Shown here: in pieces, positions 1-8,487 of the stretch
Layout of the letters: every line of letters begins with the position of its first letter
How positions within the stretch are numbered: position 1 is the stretch's first letter
DNA from: Hyphomicrobium_A sp964493785
Lineage (GTDB): Bacteria > Pseudomonadota > Alphaproteobacteria > Rhizobiales > Hyphomicrobiaceae
Direction of reading: 5' to 3'
DNA length: 64,000 nt
NCBI GenBank assembly: GCA_964493785.1
Contig: CAZBPM010000023.1
Span: 8,643-72,642 of the forward strand
The notes under the pieces: generated by a model
Database searches by the model: none
What the model saw: the letters and a program-made list of their open reading frames with translations, nothing else
What the model was told of the DNA's origin: nothing
Translations under genes and position numbers: made by a program

Positions 1-246
1 CTGTGTCTCAATCCCGTGACGCTCAACCGGCAGCTGCTACTTCCGATTGGAATTGGGCGTTGCCCGCCATACGGCTAGCGATCGCCTTTCAGCGGAAGCA
101 TAGGGTTTCGGATTACGATCCCCCGCGCTGGTATCCCAGCTCGTGTGGCCGGTCAGGCTCCGACACTGAAGCGCGCCACACGTTCAATCGGCTTCGTTCA
201 GACTAGCGCGGAACCGGAGCAAATCAAACCTTTTCTTTGCGACCAT
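1..246. other. Intergenic region at left edge
   Basis: No gene is recognised here. The short frames lack homology features or plausible starts. It lies downstream of prmC on the minus strand, so it is probably spacer plus the leader of the next minus-strand gene beyond the left edge. That last point is inference from position only. Confidence 0.4.
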
Positions 247-1125
247 TTATAACTGTAGCCGCAACGCCACACACCGGGTGTGGCCTCCGAGGTCACAATA
301 GCTGCATACTTCTGCCTGGCGTGTCTTAACGAACGCTTGATGCAGCAGGACTGCCACAGATTCCGCCTGCCCCGCGCCGACCTCCAGCACGACCCAGCCA
401 TTCAAAACCCCGTCGAGCCCCTCGGCGATCCGCCGGTAGAGGTCGAGCCCATCCTGGCCACCGTCCAGCGCCGCAACGGGATCGTACTCCCGCACGTCTC
501 GGCTAAGACCGGCGATCTCCGCGCTCGCGATGTAGGGAGGATTGCTGACCACTAGGTCGAACGAGTCTGACACACCGTCGAAAACATCGTGCATTTCAAA
601 GTCGGCCCGTCCCGCGAGCCCGAGGCGCTCCGCATTGGCCGCTGCGGTGGACAGCGCATCGCGGCTGACGTCCGTGCCGAGCCCAGTCGCATGCGGCAGC
701 TCCGCCAGCAGCGTTAGCAACAGGCAACCCGTACCTGTCCCGATATCGAGGATACGGATGGGCCGCTCACGCCACCCCTCACGCTCGGCGATCGCCAGCG
801 CGGCCTCGATCAGTGTTTCGCTATCCGCCCGCGGATCGAGCGTCGCCGGCGAGAGCTGAAAGCTGCGGCCGTAGAACTCGCGCTCGCCAAGAATTCGCGA
901 CACCGGCTCATGCGCAGCCCGGCGCTTCACCGTCTCTTCGAGGCGCGACAGCACGGCATCGGACAAAGGACGCTCGGGATAGGCGATGATATCCGCCGTC
1001 GTGCAACCCGATGCTGCCGCGACGAGCAACCGCGCGTCACGTCCGGCGCCGTCGACGCCGGCCGCAGCGAGACTCTGCTGCGCAGCGCGCGCCGCCCCGC
1101 CCAGCGTCGCCGGACCGCTAGCCAT
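247..1125 (-). CDS. prmC: Peptide chain release factor N5-glutamine methyltransferase PrmC (HemK)
   Basis: Cytosolic SAM-dependent enzyme that methylates the glutamine of the GGQ motif in release factors, raising termination efficiency. The 292-residue product has the helical PrmC N-terminal domain, the SAM-binding motif LDIGTGTGC at about residues 126-134 and the catalytic NPPY tetrad at 195-198, which binds the substrate glutamine amide. Length is normal for the family. The start overlaps the end of prfA by 8 bp, so the enzyme and its substrate RF1 are translationally coupled, as in most bacteria. Both the ATG and the overlap support the chosen start. Confidence 0.96.
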   Translation of the reverse strand: MASGPATLGGAARAAQQSLAAAGVDGAGRDARLLVAAASGCTTADIIAYPERPLSDAVLSRLEETVKRRAAHEPVSRILGEREFYGRSFQLSPATLDPRADSETLIEAALAIAEREGWRERPIRILDIGTGTGCLLLTLLAELPHATGLGTDVSRDALSTAAANAERLGLAGRADFEMHDVFDGVSDSFDLVVSNPPYIASAEIAGLSRDVREYDPVAALDGGQDGLDLYRRIAEGLDGVLNGWVVLEVGAGQAESVAVLLHQAFVKTRQAEVCSYCDLGGHTRCVALRLQL

Positions 1126-2200
1126 TGTTCTCCAGGTCCGCGAGCTGGGTCGCCTGGAAGTCGGTGGTCAGCGCGTCGATCATCTCGTCGAGCCCCGAGC
1201 CGTCCAGAACCGTATCGAGCTTGTGCAGGGTTAGGTTGATCCGGTGATCGGTGACCCGCCCCTGCGGGAAGTTGTACGTGCGGATACGCTGCGAGCGATC
1301 ACCCGACCCGACTTGCCCTTTACGCGCCTGCGCACGCGCCGAATCCGCCCGCTCCCGTTCCAATTCGTAGACGCGCGAGCGCAGCACCTGCATCGCCAAA
1401 CGGCGGTTCTGGTGCTGGGACTTCTCCGCCGAGACAACCACGATGCCGGTCGGCAAGTGAGTCATGCGCACCGCCGAATCTGTCTTGTTGACGTGCTGGC
1501 CGCCAGCGCCTCCCGCCCGCATCGTGTCGATGCGGATATCCTCCGGCCGGATATCGACGTCGATATCCTCCGCCTCGGGGAGCACCGCGACGGTCGCCGC
1601 GGATGTATGGATTCGTCCACTAGTCTCGGTCGCCGGCACGCGCTGTACCCGGTGTACGCCGGATTCGAACTTCAGCTTCGCGAACACGCCCTCGCCCGAG
1701 ATCGAGGCGACGATTTCCTTGTACCCGCCGAGATCATTCTCCGACTCCGAGATGATCTCGACTTTCCACCCGCGCAGCTCGGCATAACGGCTGTACATAC
1801 GGAACAGGTCAGCCGCGAACAGCGCCGCCTCGTCGCCCCCCGTACCCGCGCGCACTTCTAAGATCGCGCTCCGCTCGTCGGCAGCATCCTTAGGCAACAG
1901 GAGGATCTTGAGCTGCTGCTCCAGCTCATCGAGACGGGGCTCCAGCGCATCGAGGTCGTCGCGCGCCATGCCCACCATTTCCTTGTCTGACGATGGGTCC
2001 TGGATCAGCGCCTTGAGATCGGCACGCTCCCTCTCCGCCGCGCGCAGTGCCTCGATCGTCCCGATCAGCGGATTGAGCTGCGCGAACTCCTTGGTCAGCT
2101 TGGCATAGGTTGCCTGGTTCACGCCCGCGTTGAGCTCGGCCTGAATGGTATTCCAGCGCCCGACCATCTTCTCGAGCTTGTCTTGTGGGATGCCGACCAT
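1118..2200 (-). CDS. prfA: Peptide chain release factor 1 (RF1)
   Basis: Class I release factor that reads UAA and UAG stop codons and triggers peptidyl-tRNA hydrolysis on the ribosome. The 360-residue protein shows the PCRF domain, the codon-recognition PAT tripeptide at about residues 189-191 (in VPATETSG) and the universal GGQ at 233-235 within GAGGQHVNKT. Length is typical. It is followed with an 8-bp overlap by prmC, whose product methylates Gln235. It lies in a co-oriented minus-strand series after ptsP and lysC, an arrangement familiar in Rhizobiales. Confidence 0.97.
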   Translation of the reverse strand: MVGIPQDKLEKMVGRWNTIQAELNAGVNQATYAKLTKEFAQLNPLIGTIEALRAAERERADLKALIQDPSSDKEMVGMARDDLDALEPRLDELEQQLKILLLPKDAADERSAILEVRAGTGGDEAALFAADLFRMYSRYAELRGWKVEIISESENDLGGYKEIVASISGEGVFAKLKFESGVHRVQRVPATETSGRIHTSAATVAVLPEAEDIDVDIRPEDIRIDTMRAGGAGGQHVNKTDSAVRMTHLPTGIVVVSAEKSQHQNRRLAMQVLRSRVYELERERADSARAQARKGQVGSGDRSQRIRTYNFPQGRVTDHRINLTLHKLDTVLDGSGLDEMIDALTTDFQATQLADLENNG

Positions 2201-2308
2201 GATTCTCGAAACATAATGCAGGAACGGTCCGTCCTGTGAGGCGAACCGGCTGAGGCTGTTCTAGGGTGGATTTACGGGCACCCGCGCCGCGACGCGGCGC
2301 ATCTAATC

Positions 2309-3109
2309 CTATTGGGCCGCCGTCTGCAATTTGTCGCCCTTGCGCGTGCGGGGATCGGGAACATCGATCCAGCGCAATCCATCCCGGACCGGCGCCATCC
2401 GGACGATGACATAGTTCTGCGCGCCCCGGACGATGCGCTTCATAGATGGAGGAAGCTGGGAGACCGCAGCCTCCAGCACCGCCGTCTGCGTGATGAGCAC
2501 GATGAGAGCCACCCCGAGCGTGACCGTGAAAAGCGCCATACCCGGCTTGCCGGCGTGATCGTTGACCACCCTGCGCATACTGCGGGCAGCCTCGGCCGCC
2601 TTGCGGCCGCCACCGCCGATGGCCTTCAGGAGAGGCGCCCCCTGCTGGCCGAGCGCGGGCATCATCCTCGGCCGTGACGGCCCACGCGCCACCACGGGCG
2701 CCTGCTCGCGCGGCAGCTCGACGAAAAGTTGCTCGAGCACATGCAGCACCGGCCGCGGATCTAGCCCGGCAAAACCCGCATAGGTGCGCACGATGCGGCA
2801 GGTCTCGGGCCAGGGAGGCAACACGCCGATGTGTCCGGCTTCGAGCGCCGCAACGATGTCGACCCTGGTAGCAAGGGCCTGCGCAGCCTGCATGGGGCTG
2901 AGCTGCAAAGCTTTTCTGAGGTCACGGAAGAAGCGCGCTACCTCGGCCGCCATCGAAGCGGGAGGCACGGGCGACGCTGCGCCATAGGCATCGTGCACGC
3001 CGTGTGGACGCGCAACAGAATAGGGTCTTGCCGGCTCATAGCCTTCACGCATGACCAACGCCACTGACGATCGGAACTGGATGTTCCCCCAGCAGCCATC
3101 GTCCGACAA
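2309..3109 (-). CDS. RodZ-like helix-turn-helix membrane protein, function unknown
   Basis: 266-residue protein with an N-terminal segment (about residues 50-130) resembling a RodZ-type or XRE helix-turn-helix, with pattern FFRDLRKALQLSPMQAAQAL then VAALEAGH. A basic linker follows, then one hydrophobic segment at about 195-215 (TVTLGVALIVLITQTAVLEA) and a short C-terminal domain. This suggests a cytoplasmic DNA-binding-like fold anchored by one membrane helix. It sits between ptsP and prfA on the same strand. The exact start is uncertain because methionines at 1, 20 and 53 are all possible. Membership of the RodZ family is inferred from the pattern, and its cellular role is unknown. Confidence 0.7.
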   Translation of the reverse strand: MSDDGCWGNIQFRSSVALVMREGYEPARPYSVARPHGVHDAYGAASPVPPASMAAEVARFFRDLRKALQLSPMQAAQALATRVDIVAALEAGHIGVLPPWPETCRIVRTYAGFAGLDPRPVLHVLEQLFVELPREQAPVVARGPSRPRMMPALGQQGAPLLKAIGGGGRKAAEAARSMRRVVNDHAGKPGMALFTVTLGVALIVLITQTAVLEAAVSQLPPSMKRIVRGAQNYVIVRMAPVRDGLRWIDVPDPRTRKGDKLQTAAQ

Positions 3110-3143
3110 CCGCAGCGGCTTGTCCAGCCGCTAAGCGCATTCG

Positions 3144-5402
3144 TCAGACCTCGATCCCCTCGTCTTTTGCAAAGCTTTTCAGGCGCGCACGAATGTCTGT
3201 GATGCCTTTTTTCAACAGCTCTTCCAAAAGATTCTCCGCCCGGCTCGTATCGAGTCCGAGGATCATCGTCTTCACGGGACCGATCGACGCGGGCGCCATC
3301 GACAACGACCGGAACCCTAGCGCGATCAGACAGAGGGCTTCGACTGGCCGTCCCGCCATCTCACCGCACAATGTAACCGGCACCTTGTGCTTGTCCGCGG
3401 CCTTGACCAGCGCCTTCAGCGCACGCAGCGGAGCCGGGGCCAGCGAGTCATAGCGGCTGCCGACGCGCGCGTTGGTCCGATCCGCCGCAAACATGAACTG
3501 CATCAGGTCGTTGCTGCCGACTGAGACGAAATCGACGCGCTTCATCAGGGCGTCCAGCTCGAACAACAGGCATGGCACCTCGATCATGGCGCCGACCAGC
3601 ACCTTGCTCGGGCATTCGCGGCCCTTCTTGCGAAGAATATCCATCTCCTTCGCCAGCAGCACGCGCACGTCGTCCATCTCGGTGGCGACGGTGACCATCG
3701 GGATCATGAGCCGCAGCTCCTGTCCCGCTGCCGCCCTCAGCAGCGCCCGCACCTGCGTACGCAGCAGCGCCGGCCGGTCGAGGCCCATACGCACGGCACG
3801 CCAGCCCATGGCCGGATTCTCTTCCTTCGGCTGGCGCAGGTAATGGAGAACCTTGTCGCCGCCGATGTCGAGCGTCCGGAACACCACCGGCTTGCCATCG
3901 GCGCGCGCCAGCACGGCACTGTAGGAGTCCGCCTGACGTTCCACCTTCGGCAGCGTGTTCGACAGCATGAACAGCAGCTCGGTGCGGAACAGACCGACGC
4001 CATCGGCGCCGGAATCCTTCAGGTGCGGCATATCCACCAGCAGGCCGGCGTTGATGTGCAGGTTGACCCGCACGCCATTCGCCGTCACCGCCGGCACATC
4101 GCGCAGCGCCTTGTACTGCCTCTGACGCCGCGCCAGGAAGCGCACTTTGTCTGAATACGCCGAGATCACATCCGGCGACGGGCGCAAGTGCACCTCGCCG
4201 GCAATCGCATCGACGATCGCAGCGTCTCCCGCCGACACCCGTTCCACGACGCCGCGCGCCTGCCCGACAGCGGCGATGCCTAGCGCCTTGGCGACGACCG
4301 CAACATGGCTCTGCCCGCTGCCGTCCTCGACGATGAGACCCCGCAGCCGTTTGCGGTCATAGTCGAGCAGCTCCGCCGGCCCCATCGTGCGGGCAACGAG
4401 AATGGTGTCGGGCGGCAATGCGGACGGCGCATCGGCGCTGGTGATACGCCCAGCCAGGATGCGCAGCAGGCGATCGGACAGATCATCGAGGTCGCGCTGG
4501 CGCTCGCGCCAATAGGCATCGTTCTGCCGCAGCATCCGCGCCCGTATCGAATTCTGCACGCGCTCGACGGCCGCTTCGGCCGTCAGACCTCCCTCGACAG
4601 CCTCGCGCAGCCGCCGCTCCCAGCCTTTGTCATGTGCGAACATGCGGTAGGCTTCGAGCACGTCGCGGTGCTCGCCCGCGCCCGACAGGTGCTCGTGGTC
4701 GAACATTTCGTCCAGCGAGGCGCGCAGCGACGCGACCGCCGTTTCGAGGCGCACCAGCTCTGCCGCCGGGTCCTCCGCCATCAGGTGCGTGACGACGATG
4801 CGCGGCTCATGCAGGACGACGTGCCCCAGCGCGATGCCGTCGGACATCTTCTCGCCCGGGATCACTACCGAGAGCGACTTCTCTATTTCGATCGACGTTC
4901 CGGCTCCGGCGACGGCACCCGACACGAGAAGCTCCGCGACGACCATCGCGGTCGCCTGCAGCACCTCGACGTCCTCGTCGGAGTATTCCTTCTGGGTCCG
5001 GTTCTGGACCACCAGCACGCCCAGCACCTGTCCCGACCTCTGGATCGGAACCGCCAGCAGCGAATGGTAGATCTCTTCGCCCGTTTCCGGCCGGTAGGAG
5101 AATGCCGGGTGGTTGGAAGCCTCGGGCTCGTTGACCGTTATGTTGAGCTCGGCGCAGCGCCCGACGAGACCCTCGCCGCGATTCATCCGCACGACGTGAA
5201 CGGCGTCGGGGTTGAGGCCTTCCGAGGCGAACAGCTCCAGTGAGCCGTCCTGCCGCTTCAGGTAGATCGAGCAGACCTCGGTCACCATCACGCCGGCGAT
5301 CTGCTTGACGATCTTGTCGAGGCGCGACTGACCATCTCCGGTTTCGGACATGATCTCCCGCAGACGCCGCATGATGACACGCAGCGCCGGCTCGGAAGTC
5401 AT
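3144..5402 (-). CDS. ptsP: Phosphoenolpyruvate-protein phosphotransferase PtsP (EI-Ntr)
   Basis: First enzyme of the nitrogen-related phosphotransferase system. It autophosphorylates from PEP and passes the phosphate to NPr and then EIIA-Ntr, a regulatory rather than sugar-transporting chain. An N-terminal GAF domain (about residues 20-165, able to sense glutamine in relatives) precedes the EI modules. The swivelling domain carries the phospho-histidine in GQSHVAVVAKALG (about His366) and the PEP-binding domain ends with the catalytic cysteine in TLCGEMAGRP. I chose the ATG at 5402 (752 residues), which has a GAGG about 15 nt upstream; an in-frame ATG at 5432 would add 10 residues. It follows lysC on the same strand. 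Confidence 0.94.
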   Translation of the reverse strand: MTSEPALRVIMRRLREIMSETGDGQSRLDKIVKQIAGVMVTEVCSIYLKRQDGSLELFASEGLNPDAVHVVRMNRGEGLVGRCAELNITVNEPEASNHPAFSYRPETGEEIYHSLLAVPIQRSGQVLGVLVVQNRTQKEYSDEDVEVLQATAMVVAELLVSGAVAGAGTSIEIEKSLSVVIPGEKMSDGIALGHVVLHEPRIVVTHLMAEDPAAELVRLETAVASLRASLDEMFDHEHLSGAGEHRDVLEAYRMFAHDKGWERRLREAVEGGLTAEAAVERVQNSIRARMLRQNDAYWRERQRDLDDLSDRLLRILAGRITSADAPSALPPDTILVARTMGPAELLDYDRKRLRGLIVEDGSGQSHVAVVAKALGIAAVGQARGVVERVSAGDAAIVDAIAGEVHLRPSPDVISAYSDKVRFLARRQRQYKALRDVPAVTANGVRVNLHINAGLLVDMPHLKDSGADGVGLFRTELLFMLSNTLPKVERQADSYSAVLARADGKPVVFRTLDIGGDKVLHYLRQPKEENPAMGWRAVRMGLDRPALLRTQVRALLRAAAGQELRLMIPMVTVATEMDDVRVLLAKEMDILRKKGRECPSKVLVGAMIEVPCLLFELDALMKRVDFVSVGSNDLMQFMFAADRTNARVGSRYDSLAPAPLRALKALVKAADKHKVPVTLCGEMAGRPVEALCLIALGFRSLSMAPASIGPVKTMILGLDTSRAENLLEELLKKGITDIRARLKSFAKDEGIEV

Positions 5403-5503
5403 CACTCGTGGCTCGTCGCCTCGCCTCTGCATCGCTCGTGTCGCCCGGGTAGGCCCTCCGGAATGGCGGGCTTAGTGCTCGACCGGCGTGCGCTTCTCAA
5501 GCG

Positions 5504-6766
5504 CTAATCCGCGTCGAGACCATAAATAGAATGAAGCGTCCTGACGGCAAGTTCTGCATACGCCGCATCGATCAGCACGCTGATTTTGATTTCTGAAGTC
5601 GTAATGGCAAGAATGTTGATGCCCTTGCTCGATAGGGCTTTGAACATCATTGCCGCGACGCCCGCATGGCTGCGCATGCCGATGCCGATGACGGATATCT
5701 TCGCGACGTCGGCCGAGCTTTGCACCTCGAACTCGCCAATTTCCTTCTTGGCGGCCTTCAGCGTTTCCAGCGTGCGCGGCAACTCGATCGCCTGCACCGT
5801 AAAAGTCATGTCGGTGTGCTTGCCGTCTGGCGTGACGCTCTGCACGATCATGTCGACGTTGATGTTGGCGTCAGCCAGCGGCCCAAAAATGCGCGCAGCG
5901 ACGCCCGGCTTGTCCTCGACCTTGATCAGCGTCACCTTGGCCTCGTCCTTGACGTAGGCAATGCCGCTAACGACCTGCGTTTCCACGATCTCATCCTCAT
6001 CGCAAACGATGGTGCCGATGTCTTCCAGCCTGTCGAGACGCACCGGGGACATCGCCTCGGGCGCCACGAAGCTGGACAGCACGCGAACCCGCATCCGGTG
6101 AACCATGGCGAGCTCGACGGAGCGCGTCTGCAGCACCTTGGAGCCCAGCGATGCCATCTCCAGCATCTCCTCGTAGGAGATTTTCGGGAGCCGGCGAGCC
6201 TTAGGCACGATGCGGGGGTCGGTAGTGTAGACACCATCGACGTCAGTATAGATGTCGCACACATCGGCTTTTAGCGCGACCGCAATGGCGACCGCGCTGG
6301 TATCAGAACCGCCGCGGCCCAATGTTGCGATGCGGCGACGCTCCGGCTCGATGCCCTGGAACCCGGTCACCACCGCGACCTCGCCCTCCTCGAAGCGCCG
6401 GCGCAGCTCCGAGCCGTCGATGCCCGCGATTCGTGCCGAGCCGTGCGCCGCGCTGGTGGTGATCGGTATCTGCCAACCCTGCCAGGACCGCGCCTGCAAC
6501 CCCATGGACTGCAGCACGATGGCGAGCAGTCCCGCCGTCACCTGCTCGCCGGTCGCGACAACGGCATCGTACTCGCGAGCGTCATGCAGCACTGAGGCCT
6601 CGCGCACCCACGCGACGAGCTGGTTGGTTGCCCCCGACATGGCCGAGACGACGACGCAGACCTTATTTCCCGCGTCGACCTCGCGCTTGACGTGGCGCGC
6701 GACGTTGCGAATGCGCTCGACGTTGGCGACCGAGGTGCCGCCAAACTTCATGACAACAACAGCCAT
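5504..6766 (-). CDS. lysC: Aspartate kinase
   Basis: Phosphorylates L-aspartate, the first committed step to lysine, threonine, methionine and diaminopimelate. The 420-residue monofunctional enzyme starts MAVVVMKFGGTS, with the nucleotide-binding KFGGTS at residues 7-12. It has the conserved GRGGSDTSAVAIA loop and two C-terminal ACT domains (about 270-345 and 350-415) that normally give feedback inhibition by lysine and threonine. A longer in-frame ATG at 6835 exists, but the family consensus starts at 6766. The gene is divergent from ubiG and heads the lysC-ptsP group. No homoserine dehydrogenase fusion is present. Confidence 0.96.
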   Translation of the reverse strand: MAVVVMKFGGTSVANVERIRNVARHVKREVDAGNKVCVVVSAMSGATNQLVAWVREASVLHDAREYDAVVATGEQVTAGLLAIVLQSMGLQARSWQGWQIPITTSAAHGSARIAGIDGSELRRRFEEGEVAVVTGFQGIEPERRRIATLGRGGSDTSAVAIAVALKADVCDIYTDVDGVYTTDPRIVPKARRLPKISYEEMLEMASLGSKVLQTRSVELAMVHRMRVRVLSSFVAPEAMSPVRLDRLEDIGTIVCDEDEIVETQVVSGIAYVKDEAKVTLIKVEDKPGVAARIFGPLADANINVDMIVQSVTPDGKHTDMTFTVQAIELPRTLETLKAAKKEIGEFEVQSSADVAKISVIGIGMRSHAGVAAMMFKALSSKGINILAITTSEIKISVLIDAAYAELAVRTLHSIYGLDAD

Positions 6767-6993
6767 CGCTTTTCCGCCGCGGCTCTTTCTATTCAATTCT
6801 ATTGGATTGGCTGCTCGCGGCACCGGTCGCGCCAAGCGCGGCCGTCGGGTAGCGCTAACTGCCGAGGGTGAACAGGAATCCCGCTATTCCGGGGTTCTCT
6901 TAACGGCATCGCACCCGTACCGCAATATGCTGCGCCCGTTCCCGGCCCATTCGGTGCCTTGACATTCTGTTGCACTGCCCTCCGTATCGCCCC

Positions 6994-7764
6994 ATGTCCG
7001 CTGAAACACACATCGACCCGTCCTCCGGCTCCCCGAACCTCGATCCGGTCGAGGTGGAGCGCTTCGAGCGCCTGGCCGGCGAGTGGTGGGATGTCGGCGG
7101 CAAGCTGCGCCCCCTGCACAGCCAGGGACCGGCGCGGCTAGGCTTCATCCGCGATGCAATCCTGCGCCACTTCGAACGCCCGGCCGGCGGATTGAAACCT
7201 CTTTCCGGTCTCACCCTGCTGGATGTCGGATGCGGCGGCGGACTGGTCTCCGAGCCTCTGGCGCGCCTAGGCGGCAAGGTGACCGGCATCGATCCGACCC
7301 GCGATTCCATCGCCGTGGCGCGCAAGCACGCGGAAGGCCAAGGCCTCACGATCGACTACCGTACCGCCTCTGTAGAGCAGCTTGCCGCAGCCGGTGAGCA
7401 GTTCGACGCCGTGGTCTGCATGGAGGTGATCGAGCACGTCCCCGACCAGCCGGCCTTCGTCCGGAGCTTGGGCCAGCTCGTCCGACCCGGCGGAGCCATC
7501 GTCATGTCGACGCTCAACCGCACGCTCAAATCCTACGCCCTCGCCATCGTCGCAGCGGAATACGTCCTCGGTTGGATACCCCGCGGCACCCACGACTGGA
7601 ACCGCTTCGTGACCACGGAGGAGCTATCCCGCTACCTCGAATCCGCCGGCTTCGGCCCGGCCACCACCTCCGGCATTATCTATGATGTCATGTCGGACAC
7701 TTGGCGCCTCGGGGCGGACACCGACGTCAACTACATAGCCTCGGCCGCCCGCATCACGGCCTGA
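6994..7764 (+). CDS. ubiG: Bifunctional ubiquinone O-methyltransferase UbiG
   Basis: SAM-dependent enzyme performing both O-methylations in ubiquinone biosynthesis on the inner face of the membrane. 256 residues from the ATG at 6994, with the diagnostic N-terminal EVERFERLAGEWWD, motif I LDVGCGGG at about residues 76-83, and DAVVCMEVIEHV and LNRTLKSYA further on. A TTG eight codons upstream is less likely as a start. Divergent from lysC, which is the usual Rhizobiales arrangement. A TTGACA hexamer lies at 6959-6964, but no good -10 follows it. Confidence 0.95.
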   Translation: MSAETHIDPSSGSPNLDPVEVERFERLAGEWWDVGGKLRPLHSQGPARLGFIRDAILRHFERPAGGLKPLSGLTLLDVGCGGGLVSEPLARLGGKVTGIDPTRDSIAVARKHAEGQGLTIDYRTASVEQLAAAGEQFDAVVCMEVIEHVPDQPAFVRSLGQLVRPGGAIVMSTLNRTLKSYALAIVAAEYVLGWIPRGTHDWNRFVTTEELSRYLESAGFGPATTSGIIYDVMSDTWRLGADTDVNYIASAARITA

Positions 7765-7790
7765 ACGTATCGGGTTGCATTGGCGCCCAA

Positions 7791-7815
7791 GGAACAACCG
7801 CACTCGCTGGGCGTT
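7791..7815 (+). promoter_or_regulatory. EcfG-type general stress promoter of the lipoprotein gene
   Basis: GGAAC at 7791-7795 and CGTT at 7812-7815, separated by 16 bp. This matches the alphaproteobacterial EcfG (sigma of the general stress response) consensus GGAAC-N16/17-CGTT. It lies in the gap after ubiG, about 34 bp upstream of the ATG at 7849. Seen directly in the sequence; activity is inferred. Confidence 0.6.
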
Positions 7816-7848
7816 TCAAAACGAAACGAAACCCAACGGGTTATTAAG

Positions 7849-8139
7849 ATGACGGTATCTCGCACATCGCGACATTATCTGGCCCATGCGGCGATTCTCG
7901 CTGCCACTTGCCTCGCCCTCGGCGGTTGCCAGTCGCCGATGTACTCGGGCGTACCCGACGACCAGTTTAGCGGATCGGTCGCCCCAGCGTACTCTCCCGG
8001 CACCTATGAGCCGCCCGCCAAGGTGGGGCGTGCAGAGGAAGAAGATTACGAGCCGATGCCCACGGCCAGCGCCGAGCCGCAGTACGAGTATCGCGGCGGA
8101 CGCGACCCCGTCACTGGCAAGGCGAAGACACAGCTTTAG
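7849..8139 (+). CDS. Small predicted lipoprotein of unknown function
   Basis: 96 residues from the ATG at 7849. A positively charged N-terminus (SRTSRHY) is followed by a hydrophobic stretch and a lipobox LGGC, so it should be lipidated and exported. The mature part is short, low in hydrophobic residues, rich in Pro, Tyr, Glu and Asp, and ends GRDPVTGKAKTQL. An upstream in-frame ATG at 7780 would break the signal-peptide layout. The EcfG-like promoter at 7791-7815 suggests general-stress control. No family recognised; its envelope location fits the downstream periplasmic glucan gene, but no functional link is shown. Confidence 0.65.
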   Translation: MTVSRTSRHYLAHAAILAATCLALGGCQSPMYSGVPDDQFSGSVAPAYSPGTYEPPAKVGRAEEEDYEPMPTASAEPQYEYRGGRDPVTGKAKTQL

Positions 8140-8487
8140 GCTCCTCACGCCCTCCGCGGCATGCTGTCCACCTGAGCCCTGCGTTCTGCAGCTGCCGGAA
8201 CCCCATCCGCCCCCGCGGCATCTTTGCCGCATGCTGATGGGGAAGCCTCCCACGCTCATCGAAATCGATTGTATGCCGCTGGCTTGGCAGCACGCTCCAA
8301 GCCACCGGCAGCGCTTGCCAATACCTTGCCCTTGTGCGGATCAACTGACGCCACATTCGCTGAGCTACATCCGCGGCTGAGCGGACGGGAACCCTTGGTT
8401 ACCCCTTACCCAGTAGGGACCATTGACAACCCGCCGCCCTTTTCGCCATTTCGTGGCGACTTTTTCAGCACAAAAGCCTGGATATCT
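8140..8487. other. Intergenic region upstream of the glucan biosynthesis gene
   Basis: About 350 bp without a supported gene. Near 8212-8230 there is a small stem GCGGCA-TCTT-TGCCGC followed by a GATGGGGAAGC stretch, which could end the lipoprotein transcript. An open frame runs through this interval in phase with the next gene but has no start or signal-peptide support. No EcfG-type or strong sigma-70 promoter was seen. Confidence 0.4.

Noticed and set aside
1..30. Similarity of the first bases to a 16S rRNA primer region (CTGTGTCTCA)
   Set aside because: Only about ten bases match and the rest does not fold or read like rRNA.
6959..6987. Sigma-70 promoter with TTGACA ahead of ubiG
   Set aside because: No acceptable -10 at 16-18 bp; it would also overlap the start codon region too closely.
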